Below are positions 19,914-29,787 of a stretch of DNA of 64,000 bases, piece by piece; the stretch's first letter is position 1; each line of letters starts with the position of its first letter. This DNA is from Methylorubrum salsuginis. GTDB taxonomy: Bacteria; Pseudomonadota; Alphaproteobacteria; Rhizobiales; Beijerinckiaceae. The stretch lies in assembly GCF_900114375.1 (NCBI RefSeq), contig NZ_FOSV01000002.1:248001-312000 (forward strand), written 5' to 3'. The notes beneath the pieces were generated by a model that was given only the letters and a program-made list of their open reading frames with translations, ran no database searches and had not been told where the DNA came from. Made by a program: the position numbers and the translations under genes.

Positions 19914-20094
19914 CCTATCGTCAACGAAATCGGAACGGCCCACGTCGCACCGCAGCGACTCCTTCCGTCGCCTCGACGAAGTCGATGCGCTGTCCTCAGA
20001 CCGCCTGCGCGGAAGGTCGGCTTGACGGGAGTCCCGCACTTGCGAGAAGAGCACGCGCAGCATCCCCATTCACGCGATCGGGCTCTTTAGAACG

Positions 20095-20868
20095 ATGAGC
20101 AAGTACAACGAGGAGCGCGTCCTCTCCGTCCATCACTGGACCGACACCCTCTTCTCCTTCCGCACCACGCGCGATCCCTCGTTCCGCTTCCGCAACGGCG
20201 AGTTCACGATGATCGGCATCGAGGTCGAGGGGCGTCCGCTCCTGCGCGCCTACTCCGTGGTGTCGGCCAATTACGAGGAGGAGCTGGAGTTCTTCTCGAT
20301 CAAGGTGCCGAACGGCCCGCTCACCTCGAAGCTCCAGCACCTCAAGGTCGGCGACCCGATCATGATCGGCAAGAAGCCGACCGGCACGCTGGTGCTCGAC
20401 AACCTGCTGCCCGGCCGCCACCTCTACCTGCTCGGCACCGGCACGGGGTTGGCCCCGTTCCTGTCGATCATCAAGGACCCGGAGACCTACGACCGCTTCG
20501 AGAAGGTCGTGCTGGTCCATGGCTGCCGCCAGGTTCAGGAACTGGCCTACGGCGAGACCATCACCGAGACCCTGCCGAAGCACGAATTCCTCGGCGAGAT
20601 GATCTCGAACCAGCTGATCTACTACCCGACCGTCACCCGCGAGCCGTTCCGCAACCGCGGCCGGATCACCGACCTGATGACCTCGGGCAAGCTGTTCGAG
20701 GATATCGGCCTGCCGCCCATGGCGATCGAGAACGACCGCTTCATGCTCTGCGGCTCGCCGGAGATGATCAAGGACACCCGCGAGATGCTGACCGGGCTGG
20801 GCTACGAGGAGGGCAACCACGGCGAGGCGGCCCACTACGTGATCGAGAAGGCCTTCGTCGAGAAGTGA
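20095..20868 (+). CDS. fpr: Ferredoxin--NADP+ reductase
   Basis: This 257-residue cytoplasmic flavoenzyme moves electrons between NADPH and ferredoxin or flavodoxin. FAD binding is shown by RAYSVVSANY (RAYS at 51-54) and the VPNGPLTSKLQ segment, and NADP binding by GTGTGLAPF (114-122) and the CGSPEMI block. The C-terminus ends AFVEK, as in the bacterial subclass that includes the Rhodobacter and Azotobacter Fpr enzymes. Divergence from a peroxidase gene fits an oxidative-stress or electron-supply role. A strong palindromic terminator follows. Confidence 0.93.
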   Translation: MSKYNEERVLSVHHWTDTLFSFRTTRDPSFRFRNGEFTMIGIEVEGRPLLRAYSVVSANYEEELEFFSIKVPNGPLTSKLQHLKVGDPIMIGKKPTGTLVLDNLLPGRHLYLLGTGTGLAPFLSIIKDPETYDRFEKVVLVHGCRQVQELAYGETITETLPKHEFLGEMISNQLIYYPTVTREPFRNRGRITDLMTSGKLFEDIGLPPMAIENDRFMLCGSPEMIKDTREMLTGLGYEEGNHGEAAHYVIEKAFVEK

Positions 20869-20877
20869 TCGTTTGAG

Positions 20878-20899
20878 AGGGGACGGCGCGCCGTCCCCT
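20878..20899. terminator. Perfect palindrome after fpr
   Basis: AGGGGACGGCG and CGCCGTCCCCT form an uninterrupted 22-base palindrome 10 bases after the fpr stop. It lacks a T-run but should fold strongly in RNA. Confidence 0.6.
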
Positions 20900-20920
20900 C
20901 CGTCGATCCGACCCATCCCC

Positions 20921-20960
20921 CTCATCCTGAGATGCCGGAGCGAAGCGAAGGCCTCGAAGC
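20921..20960. repeat. Rhizobiales dispersed intergenic repeat fragment
   Basis: The stretch starting CTCATCCTGAGATGCCGGAG and ending GCCTCGAAGC matches, from memory, the short palindromic intergenic element that recurs widely in Rhizobiales genomes. The pairing GCCGGAGCGAAGCGAAGGC gives its central hairpin. Only one copy is seen in this window. Confidence 0.45.
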
Positions 20961-21012
20961 GGAAGGCTGTGGGTGGGATGTTTATGAGGCGTCCGTGTCC
21001 CTCCGAGCCGCC

Positions 21013-21684
21013 ATGCCGCTTCCGCCCGCCCTGTTCATCGCCGGCGCCGGCACCGAGATCGGCAAGACCTACGTCACCGCCGCCCTCGTCCGGCACCTGC
21101 GCGCGGAAGGCCGCCGCGTCCGCGCCCTGAAGCCGCTGGCCAGCGGCGTGCCGCCGCTCGACGATCCCACCTTCGCCGAGAGCGACACCGGCCGGCTGCT
21201 CGCCGCCCAAGACCTCGCGATCACGCCCGATTCGGTCGCGGCCTGCTCGCCCTGGCGCTTCACCGCGCCCCTCGCCCCCGATCTCGCCGCCGCGCGCGAG
21301 GGACGCAGCCTCGCGCTCTCCGACCTCGTCGGCTGGTGCGGGGCGCGGCTGGCGGAAGCGGATAGGGATGAGACGGTGCTGATCGAGGGCGTCGGCGGGC
21401 TGATGAGCCCGGTAACGGGGGGCGCGACCGGCCTCGATTGGCTCAAGGCGCTTGGGCTGCCGGCCTTGCTCGTCTCGGGCAGCTATCTCGGCGCGATCAG
21501 CCACGCACTCACCGCGGTCGAAACCCTGCAGGCCCACGGCGTGGCGCTGGTGGGCGTCGTCGTCAGCGAGAGCGAGGGCGCCCCGACCCCGCCGGAGACG
21601 GTGGCCGACGCCATCGCCCGGCATGGCGGCGTGACGGTCGGGATCGTCCCCCGCGGCGGCGGCTTCCCGAACGATCTCGCCTGA
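21013..21684 (+). CDS. bioD: Dethiobiotin synthetase
   Basis: This cytoplasmic ATP-dependent enzyme converts 7,8-diaminopelargonate and CO2 to dethiobiotin. The 223-residue product has the P-loop GAGTEIGKTY (residues 11-20), a KPLASGV block that binds substrate, and the EGVGGLMSPV Mg/ATP motif. I chose the ATG at 21013, which directly precedes the conserved start; the longer frame reads through the intergenic repeat. No other biotin genes (bioB, bioF, bioA) are adjacent, so bioD stands apart from the rest of the pathway here. Confidence 0.9.
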   Translation: MPLPPALFIAGAGTEIGKTYVTAALVRHLRAEGRRVRALKPLASGVPPLDDPTFAESDTGRLLAAQDLAITPDSVAACSPWRFTAPLAPDLAAAREGRSLALSDLVGWCGARLAEADRDETVLIEGVGGLMSPVTGGATGLDWLKALGLPALLVSGSYLGAISHALTAVETLQAHGVALVGVVVSESEGAPTPPETVADAIARHGGVTVGIVPRGGGFPNDLA

Positions 21685-21693
21685 GCGGGCGGC

Positions 21694-22062
21694 TCAGCGC
21701 GCCCGCGGATCCTTCGGACCGGCCTTCGGCTCGCGGGACTCCTGAATCTCCTCGGCCTTCTCCTCGTCGGTGTCGCCGCTGCGCTTGATCGTGGTCTCGG
21801 GCTTGGCGGTCAGCTCCTTGAGGATGGCGACCAGCTCCTTGCACTCCTTCGGGAAGCCGTAGGATTCGAGCACGATCGCGGCGTCGCGCAGCGTCCGCAG
21901 GTCGCGCACGATCTGGGCGTTCTTGGCCTCCTGCAGCTCCTTCTTCTCGGCGATGGCCGGCTCCAGCCCGGCATCCTCGACGGCGCAGGCGGCCTGCGCC
22001 GCGGGAGACAAGGCGGGGGTCAGCGCGAGCAGAAGGAGGGCGCAGGCGAGGGGGCGGCGCAT
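21694..22062 (-). CDS. Small exported protein of unknown function
   Basis: A 122-residue protein with a signal peptide (MRRPLACALLLLALTPALSPAAQA) followed by a short charged helical domain of about 95 residues. Two cysteines (CAVEDAG and KECKELV) could pair in the periplasm. The C-terminal third is Lys/Glu/Pro-rich and probably disordered. The family is not recognised. It lies 36 bases downstream of the receiver-domain gene on the same strand and converges with bioD. Confidence 0.6.
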   Translation of the reverse strand: MRRPLACALLLLALTPALSPAAQAACAVEDAGLEPAIAEKKELQEAKNAQIVRDLRTLRDAAIVLESYGFPKECKELVAILKELTAKPETTIKRSGDTDEEKAEEIQESREPKAGPKDPRAR

Positions 22063-22098
22063 CGTCGGGGCTCGTGGTTGGGTGGGGCGCGAGAAAGG

Positions 22099-22518
22099 TC
22101 AGGCGCGGTCGCGCAGCAGGTCGTGGGTCACGGCCACGATCTGGGCGGTGCGATAGGGCTTGGGCACGAACACCGAGCGGGACACGGCTTCGGTCGGCGA
22201 CAGGCCGTCGCGGCCGCCCGAGGTGTAGACCACCGGCAGGCGCGGCAGGGCGCGGCGGGCGCGGTGGGCGAGCGCGATTCCGTTCGTGTTGCGGGCGAGA
22301 TCGATATCGGTGAAGAGCAGATCGACCTGTTCGCTCGACAGGATCGCCTCGGCCTCGTCGGCGTCGGCGGCGGTCAGCACGCGGTACCCCTCGTCGAGCA
22401 GGGCCTCGGCGGCGAGCTCGCAGACGAAGGCCTCGTCCTCGACGACCAGGATCGTGCCGGTATGCGGCGCGAACGGGAAGGCGGGAAGGGCGGCGGGGGC
22501 GCAGGCGAAGGGGATCAT
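22099..22518 (-). CDS. Stand-alone response regulator receiver domain
   Basis: This 139-residue protein consists of one CheY-like domain. The acidic pair is Glu27/Asp28 in VVEDE, the phospho-acceptor is Asp71 in LLFTDIDL, the switch residue is Ser100 in YTSGG, and Lys120 lies in FVPKPY. There is no output domain, so it probably passes signal by protein contact. I chose the ATG at 22518, which has GGAG nine bases upstream; the longer frame gains only a low-complexity leader. No partner kinase is adjacent. It is divergent from the YoaK-like gene. Confidence 0.82.
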   Translation of the reverse strand: MIPFACAPAALPAFPFAPHTGTILVVEDEAFVCELAAEALLDEGYRVLTAADADEAEAILSSEQVDLLFTDIDLARNTNGIALAHRARRALPRLPVVYTSGGRDGLSPTEAVSRSVFVPKPYRTAQIVAVTHDLLRDRA

Positions 22519-22695
22519 GGCAGAACTCCAACTCACCCGGGCTCGGGCAACGGCCGAGCTTGCGGATCGCCGGATCAACGGGACCGTGGAGGGCCGCGTT
22601 CACCGTGATTGCTTCGATTTGCGCGCAATTGGTAACCGATTGGTTAACCTTGACGGGACGGTCGAAACGGGCGCGGCCCGCGAGGGGCGCGGATC

Positions 22696-23364
22696 GTGAC
22701 GCGCCCCTGGCTGCTCGGTTTCGGCGTGGTCCTGACGATGCTCGCCGGCTTCATCGATGCGCTGGGCTTCATCCGCCTGGGCGGCTTCTACACGTCGTTC
22801 ATGAGCGGAAACACGACGCAGTTCGCGGTCGCGCTGGGCCGGGGCGACGGGCTCCACGCGGTGCTGCCCGCGCTGCTGATCGCGGCCTTCCTCACCGGCG
22901 CGGTGACCGGCGGCGCCATCGCGGCGCTGACCCCCGCCCGCTGGGTCACGCCCGCGGTGCTGGCCTATGAGACCGTCACGGTCACGGCGGCCCTCGCGGT
23001 GGCGGTCGAGGACGTCCATATCGGCACCGCCTCGCTGTTCCTGGCGCTGGCCATGGGCGGGCAGAACGCGGTCCTCGCCCATGTGCAGGGGTTTCGCGCC
23101 GGCACCACCTTCATCACCGGGGCTTTGTTCTCGTTCGGGCAGAAGGCGGCCCTGGCGCTGGCGGGACGCGCTCCGCGCTTCGGCTGGTTCGGCGACGCCG
23201 CGGTCTGGACTGCCCTCTTGATCGGGGCGGTTGCCGGCACGCTCGCCCATACGCATCTCGGCGTCGCGGCCCTGGCGATTCCGGCCGCCGTCGCCGGGAC
23301 GCTCTGCCTCGGCGCCGGCCTCATCATCCTCGCGAACCGGCCCGCCGCCGGTCGCGCCCGTTAA
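22696..23364 (+). CDS. YoaK family (DUF1275) membrane protein
   Basis: This 222-residue inner-membrane protein has about six hydrophobic helices. The DUF1275 hallmarks are GFIDALGFIRLGGFYTSFMSG near the N-terminus, directly followed by NTTQFAVALG, and a middle AMGGQNAVL segment. The family is widespread and its transport or other function is unknown. It starts with GTG at 22696. The WD40 gene follows 28 bases later on the same strand, so the two may share a transcript. Confidence 0.82.
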   Translation: MTRPWLLGFGVVLTMLAGFIDALGFIRLGGFYTSFMSGNTTQFAVALGRGDGLHAVLPALLIAAFLTGAVTGGAIAALTPARWVTPAVLAYETVTVTAALAVAVEDVHIGTASLFLALAMGGQNAVLAHVQGFRAGTTFITGALFSFGQKAALALAGRAPRFGWFGDAAVWTALLIGAVAGTLAHTHLGVAALAIPAAVAGTLCLGAGLIILANRPAAGRAR

Positions 23365-23392
23365 CGATTCATCCGCAGGAAGGTCGATCCGA

Positions 23393-24394
23393 ATGAGCGT
23401 CTCCGCCCCAACGCTGGCCGAGCACGTCGTGGGCATCGCGGCAGAGGCCCACGTCACCGCCGCCCACTGGCTCGGCGACGGTCTGGCTCTCGCCCTGGGT
23501 GACGGGCGGGTGCTGCTCGTGCGCGACGGCGCCCCCGAGGCGGTCGCGGCCCATCCCGAGGGCGCGATCCTGTCGGCCGTCGGCGACGGCAAGCGGCTCG
23601 TGAGCGCGGGCGACGACGGGCGCGTCGTCGCCACCGACGCCAGGGGCGCCGCCGCGGAGCTGGCGAGCGTCAAGGGCTGGGTCGATGCGCTGGCGCTCCA
23701 TCCGGACGGCGCCCTCGCCTATGCAAGCGGGCGCAACGTCGTCGCCCGCGACGCCAAGGGCCGCGAGAAGACGTTTGCCGCTCCCTCGACCGCGCGGGGC
23801 CTCGCCTTCGCCCCGAAGGGCTACCGGCTGGCGGTCGCCCACTACAACGGCGTCAGCCTCTGGTACCCCAATCTCGAGACCCCGCCGGAATTCATCGAGT
23901 GGAAGGGCTCGCATCTCGACGTGACGTGGTCCCTCGACGGGCGCTTCGTCGTCTCGACCATGCAGGAGAATGCGCTGCACGGCTGGCGCCTCCAGCCCGA
24001 CAAGGGCCACATGCGGATGTCGGGCTACCCCGCCAAGGTGCGCTCGCTGTCGTGGTCGTCCGACGGCAAGTGGCTCGCCACCAGCGGGGCTGAGGCCGCC
24101 ATCGTCTGGCCGTTCGACTCGAAGGAGGGGCCGACCGGCAAGGCCCCGCGGGAATGCGGCGTGCGCCCGGCCCGGGTCTCGCAGGTGGCGTTCCACCCGA
24201 AATCCCCCGTTCTCGCCATCGGCTACGAGGACGGTTGCGTGCTCTTGGTCCGCTTCACCGATGCCGCCGAGCTGCTGGTGCGCCCGGCCACCAGGGGGGG
24301 CGCCATCTCGGCGCTCGCCTGGGACGCGGCCGGCCGTCGCCTCGCCTTCGGCAGCGCCGGCGGTCAGGCCGGCTGCCTCACGCTCCCGGCCTGA
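23393..24394 (+). CDS. WD40-repeat beta-propeller protein
   Basis: A 333-residue protein is made almost wholly of WD40-like repeats. Recurrent blades include WVDALALHPDGALAYASG, WSLDGRFVVSTMQ and LSWSSDGKWLATSG, together enough for one seven-bladed propeller. There is no signal peptide, so it is cytoplasmic. Such proteins are scaffolds; similar alphaproteobacterial proteins are annotated only by fold. The start at 23393 is preceded by GCAGGAAGG as a good ribosome-binding site. A small Cys-containing protein gene follows 6 bases later. Confidence 0.8.
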   Translation: MSVSAPTLAEHVVGIAAEAHVTAAHWLGDGLALALGDGRVLLVRDGAPEAVAAHPEGAILSAVGDGKRLVSAGDDGRVVATDARGAAAELASVKGWVDALALHPDGALAYASGRNVVARDAKGREKTFAAPSTARGLAFAPKGYRLAVAHYNGVSLWYPNLETPPEFIEWKGSHLDVTWSLDGRFVVSTMQENALHGWRLQPDKGHMRMSGYPAKVRSLSWSSDGKWLATSGAEAAIVWPFDSKEGPTGKAPRECGVRPARVSQVAFHPKSPVLAIGYEDGCVLLVRFTDAAELLVRPATRGGAISALAWDAAGRRLAFGSAGGQAGCLTLPA

Positions 24395-24400
24395 TCCGGC

Positions 24401-24664
24401 ATGGCCCTGTTCGGACGCCGCCCGCGCCCCGAGGCGGAAGCCCGGCGCCGGGTCGAGGCCTGGGCGCGGGCGGCGGGCGGCTTCGGCCCGGACACGGCGA
24501 TGACGGTGAGCGAGATCGTCTGCGCCGACCCGGCCTGCCCCGGCTTCGAGACCGTGATCCTGGTCCTGGCGCCGGGGCGGCCGACGCGGGCCGTGAAGGT
24601 GGCCGGGGCGGTGGACGCACTGGACGAGGCGACGGTGGCGGCGGCGGTTTCCGCGGGGGCTTGA
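24401..24664 (+). CDS. Small conserved protein with CADPACPGFET motif
   Basis: This 87-residue cytoplasmic protein lies 6 bases after the WD40 gene and is very likely cotranscribed with it. The core reads VSEIVCADPACPGFETVILV, with two cysteines five apart, followed by a KVAGAVDALDEATV stretch. I recall similar short proteins in Rhizobiales but no assigned function. A metal- or disulfide-linked role is only a guess from the two cysteines. Confidence 0.6.
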   Translation: MALFGRRPRPEAEARRRVEAWARAAGGFGPDTAMTVSEIVCADPACPGFETVILVLAPGRPTRAVKVAGAVDALDEATVAAAVSAGA

Positions 24665-24931
24665 GCGGCGACACTCTCCCCGTCGACGGCGCCGTGGCTG
24701 GGCTCCTCGGCTTCCTCGCCGCCTCGAGCCGGCGGGCGCGTCACCGCCGATCTCGGACGCCCCATGGCCCGCCGCTCCCGCCCCCGCCGGGCGGGGGAAG
24801 GGCGGAGACGACGCCGGTCCGAGGCCCGGCTGACTCCGAAATGTGTTGCACGGGGCCTACAGCCGCCCAAGCGTGGCTGCACTAGGTAGGGGCAGGGCGG
24901 GCGCGCCGCGCGCCTTCGCCGGACCCTTCGC

Positions 24932-26164
24932 ATGCCGCGCTCGACCAACACGAATGTGGATCCCGCCCTCGACGCGGCGGCTTTGTTGCGCCGCATGGGC
25001 TTCTTCGGGCTGTTCGTGGCCGTGCCGGTGGCCGCGCAGGTGTCGCGCCGCGCCACGGTGGTCCTCGCCCCCATCGCCGTCGTCCTGCTCATCACCGCGA
25101 GCGCCATCGACCGGCGCCAGCGCGCGGTGCAGCCCTCCGTGCGCCGCCTCCTCACCGCGCCCGCCTTCCTGGCCGGGCTGCTGGTGGTGTTCTGGTGCGG
25201 CCTCTCCCTGGTCTGGACGCCGTTCCCCGGGCCGGCGAGCGAGCGCTTCGGCAACCTGATCTTCACGGTGGCGATGACGCTGCTGGCCTATCTGGCGCTG
25301 CCCGACCGGATGCGCTCGGCTAATCTCTACCTGCTGCCCCTCGGCGTCGGCGCGGCGTCCGTCGTCGCGATCCTGATCGGCCTCGTCGGCGACGCGATGC
25401 TCAAGGGCAACCCGGACGGCGACAGCGCGCTGGAGCGCGGCGGCGTGGTGCTGGCGCTCCTCGTCTGGCCCGCGGTGGCGTGGCTGCGCTCGCGGCGGCG
25501 CGACACGGAATCCCTGGTGGTGGCGGTGCTGGTCGCGGGAGCGCTGCTGACGGCACCGGGCTCGACGCCGCTCTTCGCGCTTGCCGTCGGCGCGCTCGTC
25601 TTCGCGCTGACGAACTGGCGCCTCTCGCTCGGCGTGAAGGTGACGGGCCTCGCCGCCGCGGGCCTGCTCGCGGTCGCCCCGCTGCTGCCCTTCCTGGCCC
25701 GGCCGGTCGGCGCGGCCCTGTTCGGCCCGATCGCCCCCGGCGTGCTGGCGCTCAAGGCGTGGCAGAAGCTCGTGGCTCTGGAGCCGGCGCGCCTCATCAC
25801 CGGCCACGGCCTGGAGACGGCGGCCCGCGGGCGCATCTTCGGCATCGTGCCGGCCAACGCGCCGACCACGATGCTGTTCGAGTTCTGGTACGAACTCGGC
25901 ATCGTCGGCGCCTTCGCCGCCGCCTTCGCGCTCTACCGGGCGATCCAGCGGTCGGGCCGCGACGCCACCGCACTGGTGCCCTGCGCCATGGCGGCCTTCG
26001 CCACCGCCTTCGCAGTCGGCTGCGTCGGCGTCGGCCTCACCGTGGTGTGGTGGCTGACGACGCTCGCTCTGACGATCCTCACCTTCGTCGCGGTGGAGCG
26101 CGGCCAGTTCCGCCACAGCCGGCCGAAGGTCGGACTGATCCCACGCCTGCCCGCGCGCACCTGA
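24932..26164 (+). CDS. O-antigen ligase/polymerase-like membrane protein
   Basis: This 410-residue inner-membrane protein has roughly ten hydrophobic segments. The soluble loop near the C-terminal third reads LITGHGLETAARG and then NAPTTMLFEFWYELG, the pattern expected of Wzy/WaaL-type enzymes (GHGxET followed by an N-x-FLEFWYELG-like motif). Members join or ligate polysaccharide units at the periplasmic face. No lipopolysaccharide genes are adjacent; other envelope polysaccharide genes in this window are at 52-58 kb. The 267-base gap upstream (24665-24931) holds a GC-rich hairpin near 24773-24800 and no gene. Confidence 0.75.
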   Translation: MPRSTNTNVDPALDAAALLRRMGFFGLFVAVPVAAQVSRRATVVLAPIAVVLLITASAIDRRQRAVQPSVRRLLTAPAFLAGLLVVFWCGLSLVWTPFPGPASERFGNLIFTVAMTLLAYLALPDRMRSANLYLLPLGVGAASVVAILIGLVGDAMLKGNPDGDSALERGGVVLALLVWPAVAWLRSRRRDTESLVVAVLVAGALLTAPGSTPLFALAVGALVFALTNWRLSLGVKVTGLAAAGLLAVAPLLPFLARPVGAALFGPIAPGVLALKAWQKLVALEPARLITGHGLETAARGRIFGIVPANAPTTMLFEFWYELGIVGAFAAAFALYRAIQRSGRDATALVPCAMAAFATAFAVGCVGVGLTVVWWLTTLALTILTFVAVERGQFRHSRPKVGLIPRLPART

Positions 26165-26261
26165 AGGCCCCAACCCGTCCGCCGAGGCTCCCTCGCGCGG
26201 GCCCTTCAGGGTGACGGGATCGGGGTCGGATGCGCCGGTCGAGCGGGTGTCCGGACGGCCC

Positions 26262-26365
26262 TAGAGCATCGGCCCGAAAGGTGCGGAGCGGCTTTCGGAA
26301 AAAAGCCGATGCGGCACAATAACGTAGAGCGTCGTCCTGGATCCGGTATCCAGGACGACGCTCTA
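26262..26365 (+). repeat. TA-flanked double-hairpin repeat, copy 2
   Basis: Core 26264-26363 (100 bp) is bounded by TA on both sides (26262-26263 and 26364-26365). Hairpin 1 has the stem GCATCGGC/GCCGATGC where other copies have GCATCGTC/GACGATGC, a compensated change. Hairpin 2 has GAGCGTCGTCC/GGACGACGCTC, again compensated. The right end makes the TAG stop of the minus-strand gene ending at 26363. Confidence 0.92.
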
Positions 26366-27148
26366 GCCCTGCGCCGCGCCGGCCTTGGCGGTCAGCTCGC
26401 GCAAGGTCCGGCCGGCGGCCTCGCCCTTCACCGGGAGCTTGCGGTCGCGCTCGAACCGCTCGATGGCGGCCCGGGTACCGGGACCCATCAGGCCGTCGTC
26501 CTTGAGCGGGCCGTAGCCGAGCTTGACCAGGGCGCGCTGGGCGCGGGCCACCGCCGGGTCGGGCTTGGCCGGATCGGACTTGGACGGGTCGATCTTGGTC
26601 GCATCGATCTTGGCTGGATCCAGCTTGGCCGCCATCTTCGCGGACGGCTTCGGCGTCACCGAGGCGGTGGTCTCCCCGGAGCGGATCATGTCGGCGATCG
26701 CGTCGCGGGGCGCCGGGGCGGGGGCTTCCGCGCGCACCTCCCGCGCCGGAACGGGGCGGGCCGCCAAGGGGGCGGGTTGCGGCTTCGCCTCGGCCAGCTT
26801 CGCGTCCGACGACTTCGTGTCTGAGGCCTTCGTGTCCGACGACTTGGCGGCGGTCGATCGGGACTCGACGGTCGGCAGGATCGGCGCCGGGTGGCGGCCG
26901 TCCTGGAAGCCGACGGCGTTGAGGCAGACATAGATCGCCGCGCCGCATCCCGCGAGCGTGCCGAGCGCACCGCCCGGATGGCGCAGGCACAGGGCCGCCG
27001 CCGCATGGGCGAAAGCCTTCGCGGAATCGGTGATGCCGTGCGCCGCCGCCTTCGGCTTCGCCCGGCGCGGGGCCGCCCGGCCGCCCCGCATGTCGCCCGG
27101 CACCACGATATCGCGCCGATCCCGTCCGGCGGGTGTCTCCCGCATCAC
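26363..27148 (-). CDS. Membrane-anchored peptidoglycan-binding domain protein
   Basis: The 261-residue protein has an N-terminal cytoplasmic basic region, one transmembrane segment around residues 60-80 (GALGTLAGCGAAIYVCLNAV), a long disordered linker, and a C-terminal PG_binding_1 domain (about residues 200-252) with VARAQRALVKLGYGPLKDDG and MGPGTRAAIERFERDRKLP. The linker contains degenerate tandem units of five residues: DPAKI, DATKI, DPSKS, DPAKP. It probably reaches across the periplasm to the wall. The TAG stop is supplied by repeat copy 2. Confidence 0.8.
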   Translation of the reverse strand: MMRETPAGRDRRDIVVPGDMRGGRAAPRRAKPKAAAHGITDSAKAFAHAAAALCLRHPGGALGTLAGCGAAIYVCLNAVGFQDGRHPAPILPTVESRSTAAKSSDTKASDTKSSDAKLAEAKPQPAPLAARPVPAREVRAEAPAPAPRDAIADMIRSGETTASVTPKPSAKMAAKLDPAKIDATKIDPSKSDPAKPDPAVARAQRALVKLGYGPLKDDGLMGPGTRAAIERFERDRKLPVKGEAAGRTLRELTAKAGAAQG

Positions 27149-27231
27149 GCGAACTCCCTTTCGGTTTCGTCCTCAAGTGCGCCGGACGGCAACGAGCGTG
27201 GCCCATTGCCGTCCGGTACTCCTTTGCGGTG

Positions 27232-29181
<1,950 letters not shown>

Positions 29182-29472
29182 CCGAACCGTCGCAGAGGCG
29201 GTTTAAGCGAGGATGAAAAGGGTCGCTCGCTTACCGTCCATCGCGCCGCCCGGAGCGCCTCGGACGGCCCGATTCAGGGGCGTTGTCCGCCGCTGTCCAC
29301 AGGGCCCCCAAGAGCGCATCGTGAAGGGGAGGAGGGGCCGGGCAAGCCTTCGTTCACCACGTCCGCGCATCGGAACAGTTTTGCGTTCGGACCCGGTCGG
29401 TTCGCGCACCCGGCGGTGGCATTCTCGACGGCGTTCCCGAAGCGGCCCCGGCCGCATGCCCGGACCGGACCC

Positions 29473-29763
29473 ATGACCTTCCTCCTGCGCGCCGCCCTGG
29501 TGATCGGCGTCCTCTCCTACCTCGCCGCCACGCGCCAGGGCGCGGGCCCCGGCTCGGTGGACAGTGCGGCCCTGCGCTCGACCGTGGAGATGACGGGCAG
29601 CCTCGCGGGCCTTGCCGCCTCGCTCCCGCCGGAGGCGCGGACGGAAGCGCTGCGGCTCGGCGGCGAGGCGATGGCGCGCCGGATCGCCGGTCAGCCGATT
29701 TCCGCCGACACGCTCTCGGCCAGCGACCGGGCGCCCGCTTGGCGGGGCGCGGGCGGGCATTGA
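29473..29763 (+). CDS. Small membrane-anchored protein of unknown function
   Basis: A 96-residue protein starts at the ATG at 29473 with one N-terminal hydrophobic helix (FLLRAALVIGVLSYLAAT), then a soluble Ala/Ser/Arg-rich region. Short proteins with this start (FLLRAA.) are common in Rhizobiales and mostly unnamed. The 291 bases upstream (29182-29472) form the divergent region with the kinase gene and hold no other gene. The stop codon overlaps the terminator palindrome. Confidence 0.55.
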   Translation: MTFLLRAALVIGVLSYLAATRQGAGPGSVDSAALRSTVEMTGSLAGLAASLPPEARTEALRLGGEAMARRIAGQPISADTLSASDRAPAWRGAGGH

Positions 29764-29781
29764 GGCGCCGCGCGGCGCCTC
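29762..29781. terminator. Palindrome between convergent genes
   Basis: GAGGCGCCG and CGGCGCCTC form a perfect hairpin in the 24-base gap between the small protein gene and dgcA. It overlaps the upstream stop codon and probably serves both strands. Confidence 0.65.
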
Positions 29782-29787
29782 GATCCG

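Noticed and set aside
22630-22652. Second CtrA site upstream of the YoaK-like gene
   Set aside because: GGTAACCGATTGGTTAACC has the wrong half-site and an 8-base spacing; it is a palindrome but not TTAA-N7-TTAA.
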